This document shows positions 34,276 to 41,853 of a stretch of 43,880 nt of DNA, one piece after another. The DNA comes from Comamonadaceae bacterium (GTDB taxonomy: Bacteria > Pseudomonadota > Gammaproteobacteria > Burkholderiales > Burkholderiaceae_C), in the NCBI GenBank assembly GCA_947475685.1, contig CANJNC010000027.1, forward strand, positions 1 through 43,880, read 5' to 3'. Within the stretch, counting starts at the first letter, position 1, and the number at the start of each line of letters is the position of its first letter. The notes beneath the pieces are model-generated. The model saw nothing but the letters and a program-made list of their open reading frames with translations. It searched no databases and was not told where the DNA came from. The translations under genes were made by a program, and so were the position numbers.

Positions 34276-34366
34276 GCTTTCGCTAGGGGTGTTGCGCACA
34301 TGCACAATGTGCTCGACTGAGAAAGTCCCTTTGAACCTGATTGAGTTAATCCTCGCGCAGGGAAGC
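34276..34366 (+). promoter_or_regulatory. TPP riboswitch (THI element) controlling cytX
   Basis: The thi-box landmarks occur in order. GCTTTC (34276-34281) pairs with GGAAGC (34361-34366) as P1. They enclose AGGGGTG, CTGAGA (34317-34322), and CCCTTTGAACCTGA (34327-34340), followed by the GTTAAT and GCGCAGGGAA end. It binds thiamine diphosphate and should lower cytX expression when TPP is plentiful. A likely expression platform follows: GGCGGC (34399-34404) can pair with GCC at 34415 and 34423, running into T6 (34427-34432), 12 nt before the cytX ATG. Confidence 0.94.
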
Positions 34367-34443
34367 TGACCTTTGAGAACTACCGCTCATTTGCCATAGG
34401 CGGCTTTGGGTCTTGCCGATCTGCCATTTTTTAAATAATAGAA

Positions 34444-35697
34444 ATGGTATCCATGAACACTTCAAACACATCTCTCACACCGACCGCGCCCGATCAGCGG
34501 GTCTTCACCGGCCTGTCCATGGCCAGTCTTTGGTTCAGCCTGGGCGTAGGTCTTTTGGTCATTCAAGTCGGGGCATATTTGGTCCCAGCCATGGGCACCC
34601 AAGAGGCTTTTTTGGCCATCCTTGTCGGCTCCGTCTTGGGCTCAGCCTTGTTGGCGTGGACTGCAAAGCTGGGATGCGACAGCGGTCTGTCTAGCGCAGG
34701 TTTGATGCACCATGTGTACGGCCCTGGTTTTGCTCGGCTGCCTGTGATGTTAAATATTCTTCAACTTGTGGGTTGGACCACCTTTGAGCTGGTGATCATG
34801 CGAGACGGCACCAATGCCATCTTGCTCAAGGCTTTGGGGACCAGTATCCATCCTTTTTGGAGCACCCTGCTTTGGGGAGCTGTATTGGTGGCTCTGATGA
34901 CAGGCTCCATGCTCACCTTGGTCAGAAAGTTTGTCAGTCGCGTGGGTTTACCTCTGGTTATTTTGTCATTGCTTTGGCTGACTTGGCACTTCGTTGGCGT
35001 GTTGCAATTGCAAGGCGTAGACGCCTTCCTCTCTCGATCGGGCACGGGAGAAATGGGCATGTTATCTGCCATTGACTTGGTGATTGCCATGCCCGTGTCT
35101 TGGCTGCCTTTGGTTGCCGACTACGCCAGGCATGCCAAATCAAGCAGCGGCACGTTCAAGGGCACTTGGATCGGATATGCAGTGGCCAACGCTTGGTGCT
35201 ATGGGTTGGGTGTCTTGGTTGTGAGTGTGAGCGCGCCGGATACGGATTTGGTCAGTGCTCTTTTGATCGCTCAAGGTGGCTTGTTGGCTTTGGGTTTGAT
35301 TTTGCTTGATGAAATCGACAACGCCTATGGTGATGTTCACTCAAGCGCTGTCAGTGCGCACAGTTTGAAGCCCGCGTTTTCAATTCGAACTCTAGGCATG
35401 GGTGTCGCGGTCCTTTGCACGGCCTTGGCACTGGTTTTACCCATGCATGAATTGGAGCCCTTTTTACTGATGCTCAGCTCCGTCTTCATTCCGCTTTATG
35501 GCGTGATCATGGGTCGAATGGGTTTAGGCCAAGCTCATCAAAGCAACAACAGTGTCAATTACAGTGCTGCAGTGATATGGCTTGTCGGCATTGCCATATT
35601 TCATGCCGCAGCTCAATTTGCACCTGAGTATGGATCGACCTTGCCAAGTCTTGCTTTCACGTTTTTGCTCTCTTGGTTGACGCGTGAAAAAGTTTAG
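34444..35697 (+). CDS. cytX: CytX, putative hydroxymethylpyrimidine (HMP) transporter
   Basis: A 417-residue inner-membrane transporter of the cytosine/purine permease (NCS1) family with about 12 helices. Matching segments are LWFSLGVGLLVIQVGAYLVP, LLGWTTFE-like VGWTTFELVIM, and AMPVSWLPLVADYARHAKS, the NCS1 core with conserved Pro and Tyr. The TPP riboswitch directly upstream ties it to thiamine supply, which is why it is called CytX rather than cytosine permease CodB. ATG 34444 or ATG 34453 may start it; neither has a clear RBS. It appears monocistronic, ending in a strong hairpin. Confidence 0.92.
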   Translation: MVSMNTSNTSLTPTAPDQRVFTGLSMASLWFSLGVGLLVIQVGAYLVPAMGTQEAFLAILVGSVLGSALLAWTAKLGCDSGLSSAGLMHHVYGPGFARLPVMLNILQLVGWTTFELVIMRDGTNAILLKALGTSIHPFWSTLLWGAVLVALMTGSMLTLVRKFVSRVGLPLVILSLLWLTWHFVGVLQLQGVDAFLSRSGTGEMGMLSAIDLVIAMPVSWLPLVADYARHAKSSSGTFKGTWIGYAVANAWCYGLGVLVVSVSAPDTDLVSALLIAQGGLLALGLILLDEIDNAYGDVHSSAVSAHSLKPAFSIRTLGMGVAVLCTALALVLPMHELEPFLLMLSSVFIPLYGVIMGRMGLGQAHQSNNSVNYSAAVIWLVGIAIFHAAAQFAPEYGSTLPSLAFTFLLSWLTREKV

Positions 35698-35730
35698 GCT
35701 TGAAAGGTGGAAGGCCTAAATCCCACCTCA

Positions 35731-35758
35731 GCCAAGCTGCTCTTTTGAGCAGCTTGGC
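35731..35758. terminator. Perfect hairpin between cytX and gentisate dioxygenase
   Basis: GCCAAGCTGCTC (35731-35742), loop TTTT, GAGCAGCTTGGC (35747-35758): a perfect 12-bp stem between two convergent genes. No long T-run follows on either strand, so it may stop transcription weakly or act mainly in 3'-end protection. Confidence 0.75.
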
Positions 35759-35829
35759 GTCTTGGATGTCTGGATGACAGACTAAACATCAAGCGCTCAA
35801 GCATAGGCGACGGCCCAACAATTGCCCCC

Positions 35830-36876
35830 TTAACCCCAATTTTCGTAAACGCCCAGTTTGCGGTGCAAAGGGCTTTCATCAGTCATAAAGACAAAGGCTG
35901 GCAACTTGTCACTTTGGTTGACCAAGAAAACCTCCCCATAGCCAGGCACACAGCACGTATCGGCCTCACCCAATGAAAAGTCCTTGTCTTCAAAATGTAG
36001 GCTCATTGCCCCTTCTATGACATGAAAAACACAAGCAGGAGACCTTGCAGGCAATCTGAGTTTTTGTCCAGGGCGCAGCATCAACGCATAAAAGCCTAAA
36101 ATATTCTCAACGTCTTGACCCGTCAATGGATTGACGTAGGTGACCTGAACAGCTTCAACTTGAGCTGGGTCATTGGCCAAACTGATGAGGGAGGCCTTGA
36201 CATCGGCCCATGGAAAACGCAACATGGGATACGGCTTGTCCAAGCGATTGAACATGGGGGTTGGAACCACGCCAGCCGCTTTGTATTGCTGCTCTCCATG
36301 ACCGGCAGAAACTTCTTGATGATTGCCATTGATGTGATACGACGTCTCTGTGTAATAAACCAGCGGTAAATCCAACACATCCAACCAAATCACGGGTTGA
36401 TCACCATCATGCCCGTGATCGTGCCACAAGCCGGTGGGCGTGAGGATCAAGTCACCGCGAGCCATCATGCACTTTTCACCCTGAACGGTGGTGTAAGCGC
36501 CTTCACCCTCCACAATCATTCTGACCGCATTGGGCGTATGGCGATGAGGGGGGGCCAACTCGCCTGGCAAAAGCAACTGCATGCCCAAATAAATCGCAGA
36601 ACTGGCCTGCATCTTTTGAAGACCATGCCCCGGATTGGCAAGGACCAAAACCCGGCGCTCGGCCTTTTCAATCGGCGTGACCTCACCGGCTTTCATCAAA
36701 AGGGGTCTGATGTCTTTGTATTTCCAAGCCGTGGCTTGGGTCAAGGGTCTGGGCTTATTGGGTGGCAAAACACCCCTTAAACTGGGCCAAAGTGGCACCA
36801 AATTGACTTGGTTCAAATCTTTGACGTATTGCGCGGGCAAGTCTTCTAATCGACCCAATTCAACATCATCCTTCAT
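35830..36876 (-). CDS. gtdA: Gentisate 1,2-dioxygenase
   Basis: A 348-residue bicupin that opens the gentisate ring to maleylpyruvate using Fe(II). The first cupin has the metal site PPHRHTPNAVRMIVEGEG (H111, H113) and a third ligand in GLWHDHGHDG (H152 or H154). TWP-like and RFPWADVK segments, a second cupin with ACVFHVIEGAMSLHFED, and the length all fit. The frame opens at TTG 36888, but GGAG is correctly spaced from ATG 36876. It is downstream of, and cotranscribed with, the 3-hydroxybenzoate 6-hydroxylase gene (85 bp), its direct supplier of gentisate. Maleylpyruvate isomerase and fumarylpyruvate hydrolase are not in the window. Confidence 0.94.
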   Translation of the reverse strand: MKDDVELGRLEDLPAQYVKDLNQVNLVPLWPSLRGVLPPNKPRPLTQATAWKYKDIRPLLMKAGEVTPIEKAERRVLVLANPGHGLQKMQASSAIYLGMQLLLPGELAPPHRHTPNAVRMIVEGEGAYTTVQGEKCMMARGDLILTPTGLWHDHGHDGDQPVIWLDVLDLPLVYYTETSYHINGNHQEVSAGHGEQQYKAAGVVPTPMFNRLDKPYPMLRFPWADVKASLISLANDPAQVEAVQVTYVNPLTGQDVENILGFYALMLRPGQKLRLPARSPACVFHVIEGAMSLHFEDKDFSLGEADTCCVPGYGEVFLVNQSDKLPAFVFMTDESPLHRKLGVYENWG

Positions 36877-36961
36877 GTGTATCTCCAATTAATTTAATGC
36901 GTTCAATGTCTGATTTTTTCAATGACTGATTTTTATAAGTGATGAAGAGTGCTCAAGTGTT

Positions 36962-38170
36962 TCATGAATGCACACCTGATAGACAGTTTTCTACCTTCCA
37001 ACTGTACAACCACTCCAAAGAATCATAAAACCGCTCGGGCGTTCTGCCTCTCCATAGATCATTTCTCACCAACCTCTCAACGCCTTGTGCATGATAGAGA
37101 CGGCCCATCTCTCTTGAGGACAAGACAATCCTAGCAGTTCTAGCGACTCTCGCCTTTTGATATAAATCAAACGCTTTGACCAAATCATTGTCATGGACCC
37201 TCAAGGCCTCTCCCATGGTGACCGCATCCTCCATGGCCATGCAGGCCCCTTGTGCCATGTATTGTGTGGTCGGGTGGGCCGCGTCACCCAGCAAGGTGCT
37301 CCGACCATAAGACCACGTCGCAACTGGGTCGCGATCGGCCGTGGCCCATCTTCTCCAACTCTTGGGCAAGTCGATCAACTGCCTAGCCTGATCACAAACA
37401 CCTTTGAAATAACTCTGCACTTCTTCAGCACTACCGTCTTTGACCCCCCACTCCTCGGTCTCTTTAGAATGAAAAGTTACAACCACGTTGTATTGATCAC
37501 CGCCTCGGATTGGGTAATGCACCAAGTGGCAATTGGGGCCGACCCAGATTGCAGCGGCATTCCATTGCAAATCTTTTGGAAAATCTTGCTTTTCAACAAC
37601 CGCTCGATACACCACGTGTCCCGTGACACGGTGAGGGTCTCCCACAAAGTGCTGTCTAACCACGGACTTCACGCCATCAGCACCGATCAAGGCCTGTCCA
37701 TGAAACACCTTGCCATTTTGGTCGTGAACTGTGACACCGTGCTCGTTTTGTTCTATGCGCTCGACCCGCGTGGAGGTGATGAACTCAACCCGTTCGCTTT
37801 CCTGCGCACCTTCAAAAAGGGACAAATGCACATCGGCTCGGTGAATCACGGCATAGGGGTTACCAAATCGCTTTCGAAAAACCTCACCTGTCGGGATCAT
37901 CCCTATTTGCTTTGCATCCACCGCGTCATTCATCACCATGTAATCGGTGTACACCGCTCTAGATCTTGCCTTGTCGCCAATACCTAGCGCATCAAATGAT
38001 GAAAACCCGTTCGGGCCCAGCTGAATCCCAGCACCAATTTCACCGATTTCAGGTGACTGCTCCAACACTTGAACTCTAAAGCCTCTTTGGCACAAAGACA
38101 AAGCAGCGGCCAGCCCTCCAATGCCTCCTCCAGCAATCAAAATGGGGGTGTCGTTTGGGCTCTTTGCCAT
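36962..38170 (-). CDS. FAD-dependent 3-hydroxybenzoate 6-monooxygenase
   Basis: A 402-residue flavoprotein hydroxylase. FAD motifs are ILIAGGGIGGLAAALSL (GxGxxG at 14-19) with ribose-binding E37, GADGVKSVVR (DG motif), and LLGDAAHPTTQYMAQGACMA (GD motif). IGAGIQLGPNGFSSFDALGI and RPWEM-like C-terminal blocks match the 3-hydroxybenzoate 6-hydroxylase/salicylate hydroxylase family. The partnership with gentisate dioxygenase favours 3-hydroxybenzoate to gentisate. AAGGA precedes ATG 38170. It is divergent from marR across 343 bp that include a strong palindrome. The symbols mhbM and nagX are in use for relatives. Confidence 0.9.
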   Translation of the reverse strand: MAKSPNDTPILIAGGGIGGLAAALSLCQRGFRVQVLEQSPEIGEIGAGIQLGPNGFSSFDALGIGDKARSRAVYTDYMVMNDAVDAKQIGMIPTGEVFRKRFGNPYAVIHRADVHLSLFEGAQESERVEFITSTRVERIEQNEHGVTVHDQNGKVFHGQALIGADGVKSVVRQHFVGDPHRVTGHVVYRAVVEKQDFPKDLQWNAAAIWVGPNCHLVHYPIRGGDQYNVVVTFHSKETEEWGVKDGSAEEVQSYFKGVCDQARQLIDLPKSWRRWATADRDPVATWSYGRSTLLGDAAHPTTQYMAQGACMAMEDAVTMGEALRVHDNDLVKAFDLYQKARVARTARIVLSSREMGRLYHAQGVERLVRNDLWRGRTPERFYDSLEWLYSWKVENCLSGVHS

Positions 38171-38411
38171 ATCAAAAAATCCTTTTTAGGTTAGCTCTAA
38201 GAGTGATCTGCATCAAGCTCTGTCCAATTCTCAAACCATCAGTATACCCATTGAACCCAAACGCGAAATTCCCTAAAGTGCACCTTTGCTCAAGATCCTC
38301 CTGCGCCCCGCTCTCCCCCAATGTCAATGGCTGCACCCTTTCACCTCCAATAATCCATTCAAATGGGTATTTACCCTAAAGAAACCAAGGCTTATCGAGA
38401 GTTTTGAGCGA

Positions 38412-38429
38412 TAATTGCTTAGGCAATTA
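38412..38429. promoter_or_regulatory. MarR-type palindromic operator
   Basis: TAATTGC (38412-38418), spacer TTAG, GCAATTA (38423-38429): a perfect 7-bp-arm palindrome of the TTGC-N4-GCAA kind bound by MarR proteins. It lies 85 bp before the marR start and directly after a TTGAGC hexamer (38404-38409) that could be the -35, so a bound dimer would block the efflux operon promoter. It could also affect the divergent 3-hydroxybenzoate hydroxylase promoter. Confidence 0.75.
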
Positions 38430-38513
38430 AAAAATCCCCTCAACTGATACTCAGAACAATTCTGCGGGCAATGCCTTTTTTAAGACGCGATGCCCGCTTG
38501 CCACTTTGGCTCC

Positions 38514-39023
38514 ATGAAACAAGACCCCACTTATATTAAAACTCAGTGTCTAGGCTTTTTGATGAAAAAGGCCTTTCAATGCATTGTTGGCCAAGCCGAC
38601 GAAGCTTTGGAGCGCTTTGATTTGACCTACGCGCAATGGATGGTTTTGGACCAATTGCACACCAGTGGACGCACGGGGCTTTTGAATTTGGCCAAAGAAC
38701 TCGATCTCAATGCTGGCGCATTGACCCGCACCATTGACCGACTAGAGATCAAAGGGCACATCAAACGCGTCAGATCTGAGCAAGACAAACGACTGTGTCA
38801 AATTGACTTGACCCCCAAGAGCCAGGGCTTGATCAAGCTCATTCCAGGCTTACTGGCAGAGGTCATGAACCAGCACCTAGAAGGTTTTGAGCGCGATGAA
38901 TATGAAAGACTCATTCATGCACTCAATCAATTGATCAAAAATGCCAGTGAGCTCAAAGAGCACGCAAAGCACCCCATCCAAGTTGATAAACCGCAGCTCA
39001 CAACCCATTTTTCGCCTACCTAG
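38514..39023 (+). CDS. MarR-family transcriptional regulator of the efflux operon
   Basis: A 169-residue winged-helix repressor from ATG 38514 (MKQDPTYIKTQ). Helix 1 carries GFLMKKAFQCI; the DNA-recognition part is LAKELDLNAGALTRTIDRLE and the wing holds RSEQDKRLCQIDLT, the conserved D-x-R of the family. MarR proteins typically release DNA on binding phenolic acids. It is first in an operon with NodT, EmrA and EmrB genes, the layout of EmrR-type systems, so it is probably autoregulatory through the operator at 38412-38429. The frame is open to 38490 but the extra eight residues look non-native. Confidence 0.92.
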   Translation: MKQDPTYIKTQCLGFLMKKAFQCIVGQADEALERFDLTYAQWMVLDQLHTSGRTGLLNLAKELDLNAGALTRTIDRLEIKGHIKRVRSEQDKRLCQIDLTPKSQGLIKLIPGLLAEVMNQHLEGFERDEYERLIHALNQLIKNASELKEHAKHPIQVDKPQLTTHFSPT

Positions 39024-39054
39024 TGGGTCACTCCATATGATTTTTACTTACGCA

Positions 39055-40536
39055 ATGTCAAGAGAACCTCTAAAGTGTCTTGGACCCAAATGCTCGAGCC
39101 GCTTGATCCGCTTGATCCGCTTGATCCGCTTGAGCACATTCGCCTTGCTCTTGAGTTCATGCGCCAACATCGAGCATCCAAACCATGAACTCAAAGTCAT
39201 CCAAGCCAGCGACTTGAATCTGCCCCTCTCGAGCACCCCTGAGATTGGGCCTGCATGGTGGGAGCGACTTGAAAACAAAGACCTCTCAAATCTGATTGAA
39301 TCCTCCTTACAGAACAATCCCAGCATTGCATTGGCGAACGCCAGAATCGACAAAGCTCTGGCCTTGGTGGGTGTCACGCGGTCTGCATCATCCGTTCAAC
39401 TGGGTGCTGGGTTCGACTTGGACAGACAACGCTTTAGCCAAACGGGCATTTATCCCCCCCCATTGGGTGGAAGCATGCAAAGCGTGAGCACCCTACAACT
39501 CTCAGGCTCTTGGGTACCTGATGTGTTTAGTAAAAACAAAGCTGCCCTTTCAAGTGCCATGGGCCAAGCCCAAGCAAGCGCTTTGGAGGCCATGCATGCA
39601 AAAGCTCAATTGAGTGCTCAAATGACCTTGCAATTCATCGCCTTGGCTTTATCCATCGATCAGCGTGATGTCCTCTTGCAAAGAAAAACCAAACTCGAGT
39701 CTCTTAGACACTTGCTTAGTGAACGCGTCAAAGTTGGTCTAGACGCAAGCTTGGACATCAAAACGCAAGACATCGAACTCAATGACCTCCTGATTGAACT
39801 GTCTCAACTGCAAGTGCAAATCGAGTTGCATCAACACCTCCTTGCAACGCTGAGTGCGCGCTCGCCAGTGGCTTTGTCAAGTTTGACGCCCCATCTACGC
39901 GACCTGCGAACGGTTGATTTGAATGCCAATTTGGGCATCGATCTTTTGGGTCATCGCGCAGATGTCATGGCCGCAAAATATCGAGTCTTCGCCGCCCTTG
40001 AAAGTGTAGAGGCGGCAAAATTGGATTTTTATCCGAATTTTAATTTGGGATTGTTCGCAGGATTTAATTCTTTGCATCTCAACCAATTGACCCAAAATTC
40101 AAGCGCTCAATATGGCGTGGTCCCGAGTTTGACTTTGCCCCTCCTCAATGGCGGCAGGCTGAACGCTCAACTCAGTGCCAAGGCTGCAGAGAAAGACCAA
40201 GCGGTGGCCCTTTACAACAGCACACTTCTTGACGCACTTCAAGAGGCGAGCGACGCATTGGTGACTTACAAAAACACCAAAACCCAAGTCACATCCTCTC
40301 AACTCTCTTTGCTGCTGTCGACTGAAAAATTAAACATTCAAAGACTTAAAGCTCAAGCTGGCTTGAGCAATGACGTTGTGGTTTTACGGGAATCCCTTGC
40401 CGAGTTACAGCAGCAACGATTGTCCCTTGAGTGGGCAGCCAAACAACTGAGCAGCTCGGTCTTGTTGATCAAATCCTTAGGTGCCGGTTGGCCAACGCCC
40501 GATCCGCGCAGCAATGCATTTGCCCAACGGCCCTAA
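39055..40536 (+). CDS. NodT-family outer-membrane efflux lipoprotein
   Basis: A TolC-like channel of about 493 residues. It has a lipoprotein signal with lipobox L-S-S-C (C36 counted from ATG 39055) and two outer-membrane-factor repeats rich in coiled coil (about 85-260 and 300-480). Typical pieces are PAWWERLENKDLSNLI, NPSIALANARIDKA, and LDIKTQDIELNDLL. It would connect EmrA/EmrB to the outside. The n-region contains three exact copies of a 9-bp unit encoding Arg-Leu-Ile (39100-39126), and a C8 tract lies at 39454-39461. ATG 39037 is an alternative start; neither has a strong RBS. Confidence 0.9.
   Translation: MSREPLKCLGPKCSSRLIRLIRLIRLSTFALLLSSCANIEHPNHELKVIQASDLNLPLSSTPEIGPAWWERLENKDLSNLIESSLQNNPSIALANARIDKALALVGVTRSASSVQLGAGFDLDRQRFSQTGIYPPPLGGSMQSVSTLQLSGSWVPDVFSKNKAALSSAMGQAQASALEAMHAKAQLSAQMTLQFIALALSIDQRDVLLQRKTKLESLRHLLSERVKVGLDASLDIKTQDIELNDLLIELSQLQVQIELHQHLLATLSARSPVALSSLTPHLRDLRTVDLNANLGIDLLGHRADVMAAKYRVFAALESVEAAKLDFYPNFNLGLFAGFNSLHLNQLTQNSSAQYGVVPSLTLPLLNGGRLNAQLSAKAAEKDQAVALYNSTLLDALQEASDALVTYKNTKTQVTSSQLSLLLSTEKLNIQRLKAQAGLSNDVVVLRESLAELQQQRLSLEWAAKQLSSSVLLIKSLGAGWPTPDPRSNAFAQRP
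39100..39126 (+). repeat. Three tandem copies of a 9-bp unit in the lipoprotein signal peptide
   Basis: CGCTTGATC occurs at 39100-39108, 39109-39117 and 39118-39126, followed by a partial fourth copy (CGCTTGAGC). Each keeps the frame and adds R-L-I. Slippage would change the length and charge of the signal-peptide n-region without a frameshift. Confidence 0.92.
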
Positions 40537-40631
40537 ACCGCTGCCCTACACCCCATGGATTGCCCCTCAAATAAGCCTTGACAGCCCATACACCCACAGT
40601 TGTTGACCTCTTTTTTTTAAACGCCCCGATC

Positions 40632-41837
40632 ATGAATTCAAGCCTCCCCAACTCCCCTACTCCCAACCCTTCGCGTCAAAAGGGCTTGACGCTCATTGCA
40701 GTTGCCGCTTTGGTGTGCGCACTTTCCTTTAGCACTTGGCAGTGGTTCAATGCTCGCAATCTAGAAAACACCGACAACGCCTATGTGACTGGCAACGTCG
40801 TACAAATCACACCTCAAATTGCCGGCACTGTGGTCTCCATCAAGGTGGACGAAACCGATCGCGTCTTGCAAGGTCAAATTTTGGTCAAGATGGACCCCTC
40901 TGACACGCAGTTGGCCTTTGACCAAGCCACAGATCAACTCGCACAAAGCACACGTGAAGTCAGTGCACAGACCATCAACAATGCCGTCCTTGAGGAACAG
41001 GTCAAAATCAAACAATCCGACCTTGAACGCGCACAGCTCGAGCTGCTAAAAGCACAAGACGATCTTGCCAGACGCAATGCGGTGGCGTCAATTGGAGGTG
41101 TGGGTAAAGAGGAGCTCGAGCATGCAGCCAAGCAAGTCGACGTTGCCAAAAATTTACGCGCCTCTGCTCAGGCCGCATTGCAAAGCACAAAGGATCAATT
41201 GCTTGCCAATCGTGCACTCACTCAAAGCGCCAGCATCTACGAGCACCCAGCCGTCAAAAAAGCCGCCAGTAAATTAAGCGAAGCTGCCTTGGCCGTTCAA
41301 AGAAGTCACCTCGTCTCCCCCATCGAGGGTCAGGTCGCCAAGCGCTTCGTTCAACTGGGTCAACGTGTGGCGCCTGGCACTGCTTTAATGACCTTGGTGA
41401 ACTTGGATCAACTCTGGGTTGAAGCGAACTTCAAGGAGGTGCAATTGCGCAATATTCGCATTGGTCAAGAGGTCGTGCTCACCGCAGATGTGTATGGCTC
41501 CAATGTAGTCTACCACGGAAAAGTCTCAGGCCTTGGATCCGGAACGGGTGCAGCTTTCTCTTTACTGCCCGCGCAAAACGCAACGGGAAACTGGATCAAA
41601 ATTGTTCAACGTGTGCCGGTTCGCATCACTTTGGACCCCAATGAATTAAAGCTCAACCCCTTGCGGATTGGTTTGTCCATGGATGTCAGCGTGCAAACTG
41701 CGGATAAGTCGGGGGAGTTCATCGTGCAATCTCCTCGGCTTGACGGGGGATTAAGTACACGTGCGTTTGAGAGCCAATCCAAAGAGAGCAATGAACTGAT
41801 CCAACGCATCATCAAAAGCAACGCTGTATCCAAATGA
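40632..41837 (+). CDS. emrA: EmrA/HlyD-family membrane fusion protein
   Basis: A 401-residue periplasmic adaptor. It has an N-terminal anchor helix (about 18-36) and TDNAYVTGNVVQITPQIAGT, the lipoyl-half motif of EmrA-type proteins. A long coiled-coil hairpin (about 90-220) follows, then the second lipoyl half HLVSPIEGQVAKRFVQLGQ and a beta-barrel domain (ELWVEANFKE-like LDQLWVEANFKEVQLRNI). It links EmrB to the NodT channel. ATG 40632 is preceded at 40611-40620 by T8AA and no clear Shine-Dalgarno; an upstream TTG at 40578 is in frame but unlikely. Confidence 0.93.
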   Translation: MNSSLPNSPTPNPSRQKGLTLIAVAALVCALSFSTWQWFNARNLENTDNAYVTGNVVQITPQIAGTVVSIKVDETDRVLQGQILVKMDPSDTQLAFDQATDQLAQSTREVSAQTINNAVLEEQVKIKQSDLERAQLELLKAQDDLARRNAVASIGGVGKEELEHAAKQVDVAKNLRASAQAALQSTKDQLLANRALTQSASIYEHPAVKKAASKLSEAALAVQRSHLVSPIEGQVAKRFVQLGQRVAPGTALMTLVNLDQLWVEANFKEVQLRNIRIGQEVVLTADVYGSNVVYHGKVSGLGSGTGAAFSLLPAQNATGNWIKIVQRVPVRITLDPNELKLNPLRIGLSMDVSVQTADKSGEFIVQSPRLDGGLSTRAFESQSKESNELIQRIIKSNAVSK

Positions 41838-41853
41838 CCCATTGGACACAGCC

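Noticed and set aside
34427..34432. T6 tract before cytX as another copy of the T-AA motif
   Set aside because: It is better explained as the end of the riboswitch expression platform, so it was left out of the motif list.
37193..37987. 264-codon plus-strand open frame
   Set aside because: Antisense to the 3-hydroxybenzoate 6-monooxygenase gene, whose FAD motifs are unambiguous; no RBS or recognisable features.
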